Assembly: GCA_902787145.1 (NCBI GenBank)
Contig: CADAEZ010000002.1
Span: 62,001 to 126,000 of the forward strand
Reading direction: 5' to 3'
DNA: 64,000 bases
Origin: an uncultured Ruminococcus sp.
GTDB taxonomy: Bacteria > Bacillota > Clostridia > Oscillospirales > Acutalibacteraceae
Positions 27,201 through 35,122 of the stretch are shown piece after piece. The notes below the pieces were generated by a model. It ran no database searches. It had not been told where the DNA came from and was given only the letters and a program-made list of their open reading frames with translations. The position numbers were made by a program, and so were the translations under genes. Every line of letters starts with the position of its first letter. Within the stretch, counting starts at the first letter, position 1.

Positions 27201-27698
27201 AAGAAGGGCACAACCCCCTCAATCTATAAGAAAATAACGGTCAACAAAAAGACCGGCAAAATCACCTTTAAAAAGGGAAGCTATAAGGCCGGTACATATA
27301 AAATCAAGCTCAGAATAAAGGTGAAGGGAAACGCTGATTACAGCGCAAAGACAGTTAAAAAGACTGTCAAGCTCTACATTAAGGCTCCCGTTAAGAAGGC
27401 AGCCAAGAAAACTACCTCGGCTACCTCGACTTCAACCTCGACCGCTACGCATACTCATACATCATCCTCAAGCGGACACCGCACCTGTACATCCTGCGGC
27501 GGCAGCGGCAGAAGAACCTGCTTCTCCTGCGGCGGCTTAGGCGGCTTCAACGAGACAATCATCACAAGTATGGGCAGTAACATCGGCGGAATCTATATCC
27601 CTCCGCGCACAACTACCTATCGCAGACCCTGCTCGGCCTGCAACGGATCCGGCAGAGTAATCTGTACCTCCTGCGGAGGAAGCGGATTTATAAACTAA
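24222..27698 (+). CDS. Large secreted protein with paired beta modules, Thr/Glu linkers, Lys-rich repeats and a C-terminal DnaJ-type zinc finger
   Basis: An 1158-aa protein. The signal peptide is about 1-31 (SAGA-A). Two related beta-rich modules lie at about 45-340 and 420-720, each with the gut-surface-protein pattern of W/G start, GxxG, SYDxxTxTLTxDNA (SYDSDTNTLTLDNVDF; SYDAATKTLTFDNATV). Thr/Glu/Pro linkers follow, the second with repeated EPTKE-G/S-E and VTPTEAVEPTKE units (about 730-833). Two homologous Lys-rich domains come next at about 865-947 and 965-1057 (VTKVKSGTTASIYNKISVNK; VTKVKKGTTPSIYKKITVNK), similar to the tail of the protein at 7945. The last 75 residues contain four CxxCxGxG motifs like the DnaJ zinc finger, which is unusual outside the cell. 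SD GAGGAGG. Function unknown; likely surface binding. Confidence 0.75.
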   Translation: MLKIKKAMSLILAALMLLSVFAAAQLSAGAAVSDKAKTGGMFKTIGFSGDKSIEILDWQGYHEGLLDGVSYDSDTNTLTLDNVDFAGEHNMYTYFMGDDFKVNIIGTCTLDMITVYDGCLGFVGSGELTVGGENADYAVQFKALADDYYNFSMDVAPTATLTLMSSKDAFRMQNSTHSDPNTVFTIGGTEAVDVCYDEHEKYLTKKVKGGEISNWTYDSLYLAERASDPDHSYCVSEEKYDGDDEPTYDFRKCYFNDDLGCYLVDNSEYVGEYSKEELKDTEFTVTATSIADNAKPIYVSTKEVYENKDGDEFAVEFGDVYNFSDDNTIEFKGEKIYVFETNNEVDSDDLSEVQEEDPFIYYDYYYGDKTFENKGTPDENTTETTEPNTEGGTQPDTTTETEPSTDEPGGNNLPASEYNLWVAGVPVTASNADNITGSGITGHISYDAATKTLTFDNATVSDYYAVLELDNSYQMIAGVYSTDDLNVVFNGDNTVKLENNASEAERYAFYGFAVYGKRLTVESGTLNTDGIICGRLTINEAACVDSSYDVDATTASHSVNTTVLEVNGTLKATTDAEIREYPTIEARDITVGKNGVIEVDKSVNTGIFIAINGWSPSPAAAIELSGTMLNNGKVTLKSDCMAPASSSSGKAVKIGYGIYSNEENAEVVMGEWGSLVAYGNRSAFGGGLTMSLTGNEFEILGGESADTATAKGLDETGDDKYISIKSIKEPVSEPETTTSAQSDTQSTGQGDTPTEYSEPDSHTDYNEPDTPTEPGETIEPTKEGEVTPTEAVEPTKESETVEPTKEGGVTPTEAVEPTKEGNNNPAVEPTDAGKDKNNDKPTVKAANPLKALASSSSIKAAALQKSSKTVKPFTISGAKGSVAVTKVKSGTTASIYNKISVNKSTGAITLKKGEYKKGTYKVKLNITAGGDSSYDAKTVTITAVIKISGKMTNTVKVKTFDKGTKTSVLKNSKKAFKLIKISKAKGNVKVTKVKKGTTPSIYKKITVNKKTGKITFKKGSYKAGTYKIKLRIKVKGNADYSAKTVKKTVKLYIKAPVKKAAKKTTSATSTSTSTATHTHTSSSSGHRTCTSCGGSGRRTCFSCGGLGGFNETIITSMGSNIGGIYIPPRTTTYRRPCSACNGSGRVICTSCGGSGFIN

Positions 27699-27708
27699 TA
27701 CGAACGAC

Positions 27709-27732
27709 GAGGCTGGCCTTTCGGTCAGCCTC
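27709..27732 (+). terminator. Hairpin after the 1158-aa gene
   Basis: A 10-bp stem GAGGCTGGCC / GGTCAGCCTC (one G-U) with loop TTTC. No T run follows, so it is a weak terminator or a 3' stabiliser. Confidence 0.5.
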
Positions 27733-27773
27733 AGCTGAATTCGTTCCTGATATTATATGAAAAGAGGAAAAAT

Positions 27774-28619
27774 ATGGCTACACTAAGTCAAACTAATAAT
27801 CAGAAAAAAAGCTCGCTGCTCGCCTCGAACCCTGTAATGCGCAGGCTCAACGGCGTCGACGAGGTTTCCGCCGACAACTGCGCGTCCTACGCCGGAATTA
27901 CGCTAAAGACAGTGTACTTCCTGCTGTTCAGCGTAGCGGGAATATTTTTACAGCTGTTCGCGGGCAGTTATTTTGCGACAGGGGAGACGTTCGAGATAAA
28001 CTACAAGGGCTTTGACGTGTCTCTTTATCAGAACGAGACCTATGTGCTTATCGGAGTCGTTATCGCGGCGATAGTATTTCAGCTTCTCGCGTTTTTTGCC
28101 GGTGCGACCACTCCGGTAACCGGAGCGCTCTACTGCATAACCCAGGGATATATAATCTCTTTCCTGGTATTTAAGGTGCTCGGAGCCTATCATATGGAAT
28201 ACCTCGGAGCTCTGGCTCTGATGATTACTGTTCTGATTGTGCTTGTGATGTCGATTCTGTATTCCACAGGCGTTATCAGGGTTACAAAGAAGTTCAGAAT
28301 GGTTATGACTACGCTTTTTGTTACGGTAATAGCCGGCTCGCTGCTTACATTCATAGGATATTTTATTCCTTATACAAGACCAATGGTTATTGCGATTCAG
28401 CAGAACTTTGCTCTGTCGGTCGGCGCGAGCATACTGTTTATTATAATCGCGGCGCTGTTTTTGATTTGTGATTTTGATACGATTGATAACGTTGTAAGCA
28501 ACCAGCTTCCGGTAAAATACGAGTGGCAGGCGGCGTTCGGACTATCCTTTACCGTGCTGTGGCTCTATCTTAAAGTTCTGGATCTTATTATCACAATTGC
28601 CGGTCGAAATAACGACTGA
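27774..28619 (+). CDS. Bax inhibitor-1/YccA family membrane protein
   Basis: A 281-aa integral membrane protein with about seven hydrophobic segments. The N-terminus has the family hallmark NPVMRRL, followed by VYFLLFSVAGIFLQLF, YVLIGVVIAAIVFQLLAFF and the terminal acidic/Asp-containing helices (FLICDFDTIDNVV). Relatives of the YccA/YbhL type are membrane proteins that in other bacteria interact with FtsH or act as Ca leak channels; the role here is not deducible. SD AGAGGAAA precedes the ATG. A strong terminator follows, so it is probably monocistronic or the last gene after the secreted protein. Confidence 0.85.
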   Translation: MATLSQTNNQKKSSLLASNPVMRRLNGVDEVSADNCASYAGITLKTVYFLLFSVAGIFLQLFAGSYFATGETFEINYKGFDVSLYQNETYVLIGVVIAAIVFQLLAFFAGATTPVTGALYCITQGYIISFLVFKVLGAYHMEYLGALALMITVLIVLVMSILYSTGVIRVTKKFRMVMTTLFVTVIAGSLLTFIGYFIPYTRPMVIAIQQNFALSVGASILFIIIAALFLICDFDTIDNVVSNQLPVKYEWQAAFGLSFTVLWLYLKVLDLIITIAGRNND

Positions 28620-28648
28620 TATTACAAGAATATATATTATAATAATGA

Positions 28649-28683
28649 CCGGAGGCTGCCGTTTTGTACACGGCAGCCTCCGG
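28649..28683 (+). terminator. Strong intrinsic hairpin
   Basis: A 13-bp perfect stem CCGGAGGCTGCCG / CGGCAGCCTCCGG with a 9-nt loop, between convergent genes. It has only a weak T tract (CTTATAA) on the plus side. Confidence 0.7.
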
Positions 28684-28700
28684 CTTATAAGGAGTGTTGT

Positions 28701-28764
28701 AAAAGAATGGTGCAATAAGAGTGTTTTATAAAAGAGTGTTCATTAAAAGTGTTTTACCATTCTT
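28701..28764 (-). terminator. Imperfect inverted repeat at the 3' end of the helicase gene
   Basis: AAAGAATGGT (about 28702-28711) faces ACCATTCTT (28756-28764), separated by three AGTGTT-containing units. The right arm lies in the last codons and stop of the minus-strand helicase gene. It may terminate that transcript. Confidence 0.35.
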
Positions 28765-31333
28765 CTATATCGAATTTGTACATATTGTTGTATAAAAAGC
28801 TTTCGCAGTCCTCAAAGTTCCTGAACTTGTGTTCTTCCTGCCTGAATCTTTTGTCGTGATACGGATTGTCCCTGTGCAGCAGCTCGTGGTATATTACGAA
28901 CTTTACCACCTCTCTCGGCACGTCGCGCGAGTTGAGGATGTTGTTGATTTCGATTCTGTTGTCGGCGTGGAAGTAGCATCCGTAGTATGTTTTGTACGGT
29001 TTTTTCGTCCAGTGAACCGAGGATATTCCGTCGTAGCTTCCGCCGAACATTTCGTCCTTGACCTCGGACACAAGCTCGTCGATATTGTGGTACGGCGTGC
29101 GGTCAAAGGGGATAAGCTCCTCGGGAAGCTCGCACACCTTTCTGCCGTAGACCGGCTGACTGCCTTTGTAAATCTTAGCGTTCACAACCTTAGTGAGGTA
29201 GTTTCTGATATCGCCGTATATTTCCTCCGCCAGCGGATAATCGTTGTATCTCTGCTCGGCGAGTTTGAAGATATCGTGGCTGTTCTTTTCCGCTTCCTCG
29301 GCGACATAGAACGGATCAATCTTCTTTCGCTCGGCAAACTGATTGAGCGTGGGCTTTTCCTCAAAGCTTATCATATTGTCGATGAACAGGCTGATTTCGT
29401 ATTCCGTGGGCTTTACACAGTAATCGGGAAAGTATTTGTCGGTTACCGCGGCGTAGTCGATTGCAGGAACGGACGTGATTTCCGCAATGTTTTTCTTTAT
29501 ATTCTTGTAGCCGCTTATCTGGTTTTCAAAGACAAAGAGATAGTAATCCTCACCGTGTCTGTCGACCAGTCCGTACCAGCCTACCGGGACGGAGATAATC
29601 TTGTTGTATCTGCACTGCGAATATGTAAAGGAGTTGTACGCGTCCTTTAGTATACTCCAGGAGAAATATTCTACATCTCTCGGAGTGTATTTTTTGCTTT
29701 GATATTCGGGTTCCTCCGCCTCGCCGAAGTACCATTTCGGGTTAAGCCATTTGTTGAACACTGTCCACTTGTCGTGGAAGTCTACGATGTTGACGTCCTC
29801 GGTTCCGCCTGAGTTTTTACCACGCATTCCGCGGCCTATCATCTGCAACAAAAAGCCTTCGCTCTGCGTCGGTCGTGTGAGAAATACGGTCTCGATATCG
29901 GGTACGTCGCTGCCCTCTGTCATTATATTTACATTTACCAGTACATCCAGCTCGTTGTTGCGGAATCTTTCGATAACAGCGGCATTGTCCTCTTTGCCGG
30001 AATAAATACAGTCACAGCGAACCTTGTGTTTCTTTAGCTCGTCCGAAAGAAAACGGCAGTGCAGAACATTGAGAGCAAAGATGAGAGTCTTACCGTATTT
30101 GTCGGCGTTGTCGAGGTACTCGCTTACGATAAGCTTGTTTCTCGCTGCTGAGGACGCGATTTTGTTAAGAACCGATTCAGGAAGGTCGTGTCGTCTTCTT
30201 ATAAGCTGAGCCTCGTCCTCGCTGATTCTCGGCTCAAAATCCTCGTTGGTGGAAATTTCCACGGGGTGCGGATTCGCCAGAATACCGAGCGAGATAAGCT
30301 TGCTCAAAGAAATATTGAAAACTATATTGTTGTCAAAAATCTTCATCAGCGCGGCGCTGTCCTTGTCGTTGGAGCGTATCGGGGTGGCGGTAAGACCCAG
30401 CAGCTTGGCGTTTTTGCGGCGTTTGAGCAGTTCGCTGAGGGTTCTTCGGTATGACGGGGCAAAGGTGTGGTGCGCCTCGTCAACAACTATCATAAGCTTG
30501 CCCTTTGTGATCCTCTTGAGGTGTTCGATGTTACGGCAAATCGACTGGATACTGCATACTATGATATTGGTGTCGCTGCCGACGGATTTTATGCTTTGGT
30601 GCTCCGCCGATACACAGCTGATGTTGTATTTTTTGATATCAGGTTTTTCGAGCTTGGCGAGTCCCGCAAATTTGTCGAAGCATTTTGCCGCCTGATCAAT
30701 CAGCATATGGCGGTGAGCGATCCAGATAATCTTGTATCCGCGACTAATCATTTTTCTGATAAGGAAATATGTAGCGGTTCTGCTCTTGCCGCTGCCTGTA
30801 GGCATTACGAGCATTCCTCGTTGACAGTCATTGTCGATAAAATGCCTCTCCATCGCGTCTACCGCGTCTTTCTGAAAATCGTACAGATCGACGTCTTCGG
30901 CGGCTGTGGCCTTCATATTGATGTTGACCGTCCATTTGTACTTCAGGTATTCCGAGTACACTATATCCCCGCATCCGCCGATTTCGAAAAGCGCCAGACA
31001 ATAGGCATTGAGTAGACCGTTGGTCGACGGCAGCTTCTTTAGCTCGGCAAAGCCTTCCTCACGATTTTGTGCTTCGATTTCCATAACAGGAAATATGTTC
31101 TCAAAAACCTCCGGATACGCGTCGAACAATGTTTTCTCGATAATGTTGCGGTATTTTCTGATAAATCTCAGGTTCGGCTCCACACAGATTTCGGCCATCG
31201 TTATCGCGTAGTCCTCGAATTCCCTGTAACCGTACTTGCTGCGGACGGACGTATCCGTCAGTGGCGAGAAAATAACCTGCCTCATAAACTCTGTTCCGTT
31301 TTTGTCAAAATTAAACCAGCTGAAATCAGTCAT
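28754..31333 (-). CDS. SF2 DEAD/DEAH helicase fused to a C-terminal SprT-like metallopeptidase domain
   Basis: An 859-aa protein. After a 150-residue N-domain come the SF2 motifs: MPTGSGKS (177-184, Walker A), VVDEAHH with DEAH at 285-288, LGLTATP (motif III), and the C-lobe LTRPTQSEGFLLQMIGRGMRG (motifs V/VI). This resembles the RadD/XPB-like ResIII group. Near the end, residues 816-820 are HELLH in VIYHELLHRDNPYHDKRF, an HExxH zinc-peptidase motif with a downstream His as in SprT/Spartan-like proteins. The combination suggests remodelling or proteolysis of DNA-bound proteins, such as crosslink repair. A small regulator-like gene lies upstream on the same strand, separated by a strong hairpin. 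Confidence 0.8.
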   Translation of the reverse strand: MTDFSWFNFDKNGTEFMRQVIFSPLTDTSVRSKYGYREFEDYAITMAEICVEPNLRFIRKYRNIIEKTLFDAYPEVFENIFPVMEIEAQNREEGFAELKKLPSTNGLLNAYCLALFEIGGCGDIVYSEYLKYKWTVNINMKATAAEDVDLYDFQKDAVDAMERHFIDNDCQRGMLVMPTGSGKSRTATYFLIRKMISRGYKIIWIAHRHMLIDQAAKCFDKFAGLAKLEKPDIKKYNISCVSAEHQSIKSVGSDTNIIVCSIQSICRNIEHLKRITKGKLMIVVDEAHHTFAPSYRRTLSELLKRRKNAKLLGLTATPIRSNDKDSAALMKIFDNNIVFNISLSKLISLGILANPHPVEISTNEDFEPRISEDEAQLIRRRHDLPESVLNKIASSAARNKLIVSEYLDNADKYGKTLIFALNVLHCRFLSDELKKHKVRCDCIYSGKEDNAAVIERFRNNELDVLVNVNIMTEGSDVPDIETVFLTRPTQSEGFLLQMIGRGMRGKNSGGTEDVNIVDFHDKWTVFNKWLNPKWYFGEAEEPEYQSKKYTPRDVEYFSWSILKDAYNSFTYSQCRYNKIISVPVGWYGLVDRHGEDYYLFVFENQISGYKNIKKNIAEITSVPAIDYAAVTDKYFPDYCVKPTEYEISLFIDNMISFEEKPTLNQFAERKKIDPFYVAEEAEKNSHDIFKLAEQRYNDYPLAEEIYGDIRNYLTKVVNAKIYKGSQPVYGRKVCELPEELIPFDRTPYHNIDELVSEVKDEMFGGSYDGISSVHWTKKPYKTYYGCYFHADNRIEINNILNSRDVPREVVKFVIYHELLHRDNPYHDKRFRQEEHKFRNFEDCESFLYNNMYKFDIEEW

Positions 31334-31350
31334 ATGAATTTCTCCTTTTT

Positions 31351-31387
31351 TACTCTTTTTTCTTGCTCCTATAGAGAAAAAAGAGTA
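31351..31387 (-). terminator. Terminator of the small gene at 31492
   Basis: A 13-bp perfect stem TACTCTTTTTTCT / AGAAAAAAGAGTA. On the minus strand it sits between the 31492 gene and the helicase gene, so the two are probably separate transcripts or attenuated. A second small hairpin (TTTCTGC-tac-GCAGAAA) lies near 31413-31429. Confidence 0.7.
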
Positions 31388-31491
31388 GTGTTATCCGCAC
31401 AGTTTTCTGCTACGCAGAAACGTGCGTTGCTTTCTTGTTGTGAGGCTATTATATCACCGTGTATTTGCGCAGCATAGGGATAAGTTATCCC

Positions 31492-31971
31492 TTATTCGCT
31501 TCTGTTTCTTTTGCTGATTTTTTTGCCGGTATATTCTTCGTATTGACTGATGAAACTGTCAATATCGTCTCCGTCGCGTATCGCGCACAGAAAGATGTAG
31601 TCGCCCATATTGTCGTCGGACAAACCGCCTTCCCTCGACATCGCGAACAACTCCTTGGATTCTTCTAGGCTCAGTTCCATTCCGATACAAAACTTGTACA
31701 GCATAGCGCGTGACAGCCCCTTGCGATTGCTTAAATATTTTTTGAATCCGTCCCAACTGTGCTTGCAACGCTCTTCAACTTCACCGGCGGTTTCGAACCA
31801 GCTAAGGTTGTTTTCTTCTTTATAATCTTCGAGATAATTTCTTAGTTTTTTCCAAAGCTCATTTTGGTTTTCGCTGAACCTGCCCATACTTTGGGGAGTA
31901 ACCCGGTACGATACCTTGTTCGTATCAAGAGGTCTAAAGCTTTTGCTCTTAATTTCTTTTTCGGTAACCAT
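31492..31971 (-). CDS. Small helical, possible HTH-type protein of unknown function
   Basis: 159 aa from the ATG at 31971, chosen because AAAGGAAA lies 7 nt upstream; a longer frame adds ten residues without an SD. The middle region (LRNYLEDYKEENNLSWFETAGEVEERCKHSWDGFKKYLSNRKG followed by LSRAMLYKFCIGMELSLEESKELF) looks like an XRE-type helix-turn-helix with a helical C-terminal part. The end (YIFLCAIRDGDDIDSFISQYEEYTGK) is typical of small clostridial proteins of unknown role. Being upstream of the helicase-peptidase gene it might regulate it, but no operator is evident. Confidence 0.6.
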   Translation of the reverse strand: MVTEKEIKSKSFRPLDTNKVSYRVTPQSMGRFSENQNELWKKLRNYLEDYKEENNLSWFETAGEVEERCKHSWDGFKKYLSNRKGLSRAMLYKFCIGMELSLEESKELFAMSREGGLSDDNMGDYIFLCAIRDGDDIDSFISQYEEYTGKKISKRNRSE

Positions 31972-32224
31972 CGTTATTTCCTTTCCGATATTTATAATCA
32001 AAATATTTATATAAAAAAGACAGGTTAAGAAGAATAACCTGTCCTAAATATTCAAATAATAAGCAGATGCTATTCTTTGTCGGGAGTTATGTTTATCTGC
32101 GGATGGCCGAGGTCGTCCTCGTAGATTTCAAGCTGATTTTGTTTGATATAAACATATTACCAATGAGGAAGTGTATTGTCAAAATATTTCTGATAACCTC
32201 TCAGGTGATACCGAATGGTGGGTG

Positions 32225-32920
32225 TTATTCAGCTGAGTATACTATACCTTCGTCGGCGTCCAAGGTTATATAGTCGCCGTCCTTGAGCAGCTTGTCAATG
32301 TTTGGGATCTCAACTATGCTCGGGATTTTCATAGCCCTCGCAAGCGCCGCCCCGTGAGAATCCGAGCTGCCGATTTCGGTTATAATTCCCTTGGTGTGTT
32401 CGCGGTCGAGCCTCGCGATTACAGAAGGGGTCATCTCCTTGGATACGACAATGGTGTCCTCGCCGAAATCCCCGACATTCACGGGCTCTTTGTGAAGCAA
32501 AAGGTTTATAACTCCTGTTTTGACATCCTTTACATCAGTCGCGATCTGGCGCAAAAACTCCACATCGGCCTCCATAAAGCGTTCAATATATTCATCGCAT
32601 ATTTCGCTCGTAGCTCTTTCGGCGCACATACCGTTGTTGATTTTGTTTATAAGCTCCGATTGCAGTTTAGGGTCGTGAGTCATCTGTATATGCCCAAGCA
32701 GGATGTCGGATTCATGGGCTCCTATTGTCCTTTTTATATATTCGATCTCGCTTCTTGTATTGTTGCAGAATGTTTTAAGCGCTCGTACAAATCGACCCAG
32801 CTCTCTGTCGGTATCTTCGATAATTCTGTCCTCGTATTCGGGACAGGAGCAGTCGATGATTCTGACCCTGCCGGTACCTTTTCCTTCGGTAGCCTTTATG
32901 CCTCTGAACAATTCCTTCAT
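32225..32920 (-). CDS. Stand-alone enzyme I N-terminal (PEP-utilising, PtsI N-domain-like) protein
   Basis: 231 aa from the ATG at 32920, which has SD AGAGG 9 nt upstream; a TTG three codons further upstream overlaps that region. It resembles only the first 230 or so residues of PTS enzyme I: the N-terminal GIKATEGKGTGRV, the HPr-binding helical region (ESDILLGHIQMTHDP), and the swivelling phosphohistidine domain with GSSDSHGAALARAMKIPSIV, where His about 189 matches the phosphorylated His. The C-terminal PEP-binding barrel (about 320 residues) is absent and the gene ends cleanly at TAA. It could accept phosphate from a separate partner or be a regulatory remnant. Confidence 0.7.
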   Translation of the reverse strand: MKELFRGIKATEGKGTGRVRIIDCSCPEYEDRIIEDTDRELGRFVRALKTFCNNTRSEIEYIKRTIGAHESDILLGHIQMTHDPKLQSELINKINNGMCAERATSEICDEYIERFMEADVEFLRQIATDVKDVKTGVINLLLHKEPVNVGDFGEDTIVVSKEMTPSVIARLDREHTKGIITEIGSSDSHGAALARAMKIPSIVEIPNIDKLLKDGDYITLDADEGIVYSAE

Positions 32921-32929
32921 TATTTCCAA

Positions 32930-33109
32930 CCTCTTTTTTACTGTATAATTCCGCTTGTGAAAACTATCAATATCCTAACCGGCAGCGCGAATCGGTAGCA
33001 GTGTCTTATGCAGCCGCTTTCACCGGCAATATAGGGAAACTTCCATACGTTGCTTATGCCGATTGCGCGGTCCGCGCTGACGAGTATCATTATCTTAAAA
33101 AAAAGTAAA
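32930..33109. other. Spacer between the enzyme I-like gene and rny
   Basis: Contains a short GC palindrome (attgcgcggtccgcgc, near 33063-33078) similar to the one at about 10830-10848. No ORF or RNA gene that I can support. Confidence 0.3.
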
Positions 33110-33133
33110 GGCTGCCGCTAATCTGCGACAGCC
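33110..33133 (-). terminator. Terminator of rny
   Basis: Read on the minus strand: stem GGCTGTCGC / GCGGCAGCC (one G-U), loop AGATTA, then TTTACTTTTTTTT. It lies 9 nt after the rny stop codon. Confidence 0.85.
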
Positions 33134-33141
33134 CTTTGTGT

Positions 33142-34695
33142 TTATTTTGCAAAGTCAACCGCTCTGGATTCGCGGATAATATTGACTTTAATCTGACCGG
33201 GATATTCGAGGTCTTCTTCTATCTTCTTACAGATGTCTCTCGCGAGAGAAGCCATACGGTCATCGCCGACAACCTCAGGCTTAACCATAATTCTGATTTC
33301 ACGTCCTGCCTGAATAGCGTAGGAGCTGTCGACTCCCTTGAACGAGGATGCAACCTCTTCAAGCTTTTGCAGACGTTTGATGTAGTTTTCGAGATTCTCA
33401 CGTCTGGCTCCCGGTCTGGCGGCTGAAATAGCGTCAGCGGCCTGTACGATACAAGCGACTACGGTCTTGGCCTCAACGTCGCCGTGATGAGCCTGGATAG
33501 CGTGGATAACAGCGTCGCTTTCCTTATACTTACGGGCAGCCTCTACGCCGAGTTCAACGTGGGAGCCGTCCATCTCGTGGTCAAGCGCCTTACCGATATC
33601 GTGGAGGAGACCCGCGCGTTTTGCTACTGTCGGATCAATTCCAAGCTCGGAGGCGAGCATTCCGGAGATATAAGCAACCTCGATTGAGTGGTCGAGTACG
33701 TTCTGTCCGTAGCTGGTACGGTATCTTAGTTTTCCTAAAAGTTTTACAAGCTCGGGATGGATACCGCGTACACCCAAATCAAGTACCGCGCGTTCGCCCG
33801 CCTGCTTGATTTTAGAGTTAACCTCACGTCTGGCTTTTTCGATAGTTTCTTCGATACGGGCAGGATGGATACGTCCGTCCGAAATAAGCTTTTCGAGGGC
33901 TACTCTGGCGATCTCACGTCTTACAGGCTCAAAGCTCGAGAGTGTGATCGCTTCGGGAGTATCGTCAATGATAAGGTCAACGCCCGTCGCGTTTTCAATA
34001 GCGCGGATGTTGCGGCCTTCTCGTCCGATGATACGACCCTTCATCTCGTCATTGGGGAGAGCTACTACCGAGACAGTGGCTTCGCTGACCTGCTCAGCCG
34101 CGAGACGCTGAATCGAGAGAGAAATCATCTTTCTCGCGAGCTTCTCGGACTCGTCCTTAAGCTGCTCCTCGTACTCAAGGATCTTGACGGATTTCTCGTG
34201 GGCGAGCTCGCCGTCGAGCTGGTCAAGAAGATAGGTCTTGGCCTGTTCGGCCGTATAGCCCGAAATCCTTTCGAGCATCTCAAACTGGCTCTTCTTGATC
34301 TGTTCTACCTCGGCAACCTTTGCCTCGGCGTCCTTAAGCTTCTTGGATACTTTTTCTTCCTTGACTTCGAGATTGTTCATCTTTTTGTCAAGGTTTTCTT
34401 CTTTTTGCTGAATGCGTCTTTCCTGACGCTGTACTTCTCTTCTGCGGTCGGCGAGTTCCTTTTCGCTTTCGTTACGAAGGCGGTGGATCTCGTCTTTACC
34501 TTCAAGAACGGCTTCTTTTTTCTTTGCCTCGGCTGTTTTCATAGCCTCTGAGACAATCTTGTTAGCCTCTTGTTCAGCACTGCCGATTTGTTTTTCTGCT
34601 ACGCTTTTGCGGTAGTTGATACCCACAATAACTCCAACTACTCCGAATAAGAGCGCGGCAGCTACGATACAAATAATCGCAATTAATGTCGGCAT
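33142..34695 (-). CDS. rny: Ribonuclease Y
   Basis: 517 aa starting at the ATG at 34695 ([20 protein letters not shown]), chosen because AAGGAGGTG lies just upstream; the longer frame adds 15 unlikely residues. Layout is canonical: N-terminal transmembrane anchor (about 4-26), a long Lys/Glu-rich coiled coil (about 30-190), a KH domain ([21 protein letters not shown]), and an HD domain ([21 protein letters not shown]). RNase Y is the membrane-bound endoribonuclease that initiates mRNA decay in Firmicutes. It is read on the minus strand, ahead of the enzyme I-like gene but separated from it by a terminator. Confidence 0.97.
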   Translation of the reverse strand: MPTLIAIICIVAAALLFGVVGVIVGINYRKSVAEKQIGSAEQEANKIVSEAMKTAEAKKKEAVLEGKDEIHRLRNESEKELADRRREVQRQERRIQQKEENLDKKMNNLEVKEEKVSKKLKDAEAKVAEVEQIKKSQFEMLERISGYTAEQAKTYLLDQLDGELAHEKSVKILEYEEQLKDESEKLARKMISLSIQRLAAEQVSEATVSVVALPNDEMKGRIIGREGRNIRAIENATGVDLIIDDTPEAITLSSFEPVRREIARVALEKLISDGRIHPARIEETIEKARREVNSKIKQAGERAVLDLGVRGIHPELVKLLGKLRYRTSYGQNVLDHSIEVAYISGMLASELGIDPTVAKRAGLLHDIGKALDHEMDGSHVELGVEAARKYKESDAVIHAIQAHHGDVEAKTVVACIVQAADAISAARPGARRENLENYIKRLQKLEEVASSFKGVDSSYAIQAGREIRIMVKPEVVGDDRMASLARDICKKIEEDLEYPGQIKVNIIRESRAVDFAK

Positions 34696-34970
34696 TTTGA
34701 CACCTCCTTGATTTAATTTGTTTACAAAGTTAATTAGCATAAAAAATCAACCTCGGTGCCGTTAAGCAAGATATTCAGTTGTAATAATATTTTGAACGCC
34801 AAATAGCGGAAAGTCTTTACTCTATGTAAAAACCAATGTCTGGATTACAAAATATCTATAAATAACGGCTCTTTCGAGCTTGATAAAAGTATTTAAGCGC
34901 ACTTATACGCGTACATACATATATATGGTACCTTAATTTGGGCGAAATGTCAAGAAAAATTCTCTTTTTT

Positions 34971-34988
34971 TTGACAATAATTTGTCAA
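34971..34988. promoter_or_regulatory. Perfect palindrome in the rny-gap divergent region
   Basis: TTGACAA-taat-TTGTCAA, a 7-bp inverted repeat with a 4-bp spacer. Both arms contain TTGACA, so it could be an operator or overlapping -35 boxes for the two divergent genes. Confidence 0.4.
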
Positions 34989-35055
34989 TTTTACTTGCAG
35001 TGGTATTTTTTTACGTTAATCTGTAAAAAAATCAACATTTAATTCTTTTTAATAC

Positions 35056-35084
35056 TTGCAATTATGACGGAAATAAATTATAAT
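35056..35084 (+). promoter_or_regulatory. Predicted sigma-A promoter of gap
   Basis: TTGCAA at 35056-35061, 17-bp spacer, TATAAT at 35079-35084, 38 nt before the start codon. Confidence 0.65.
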
Positions 35085-35122
35085 AGCTTTGACCAAATTT
35101 TTACACAGGAGGAATTTTTATT

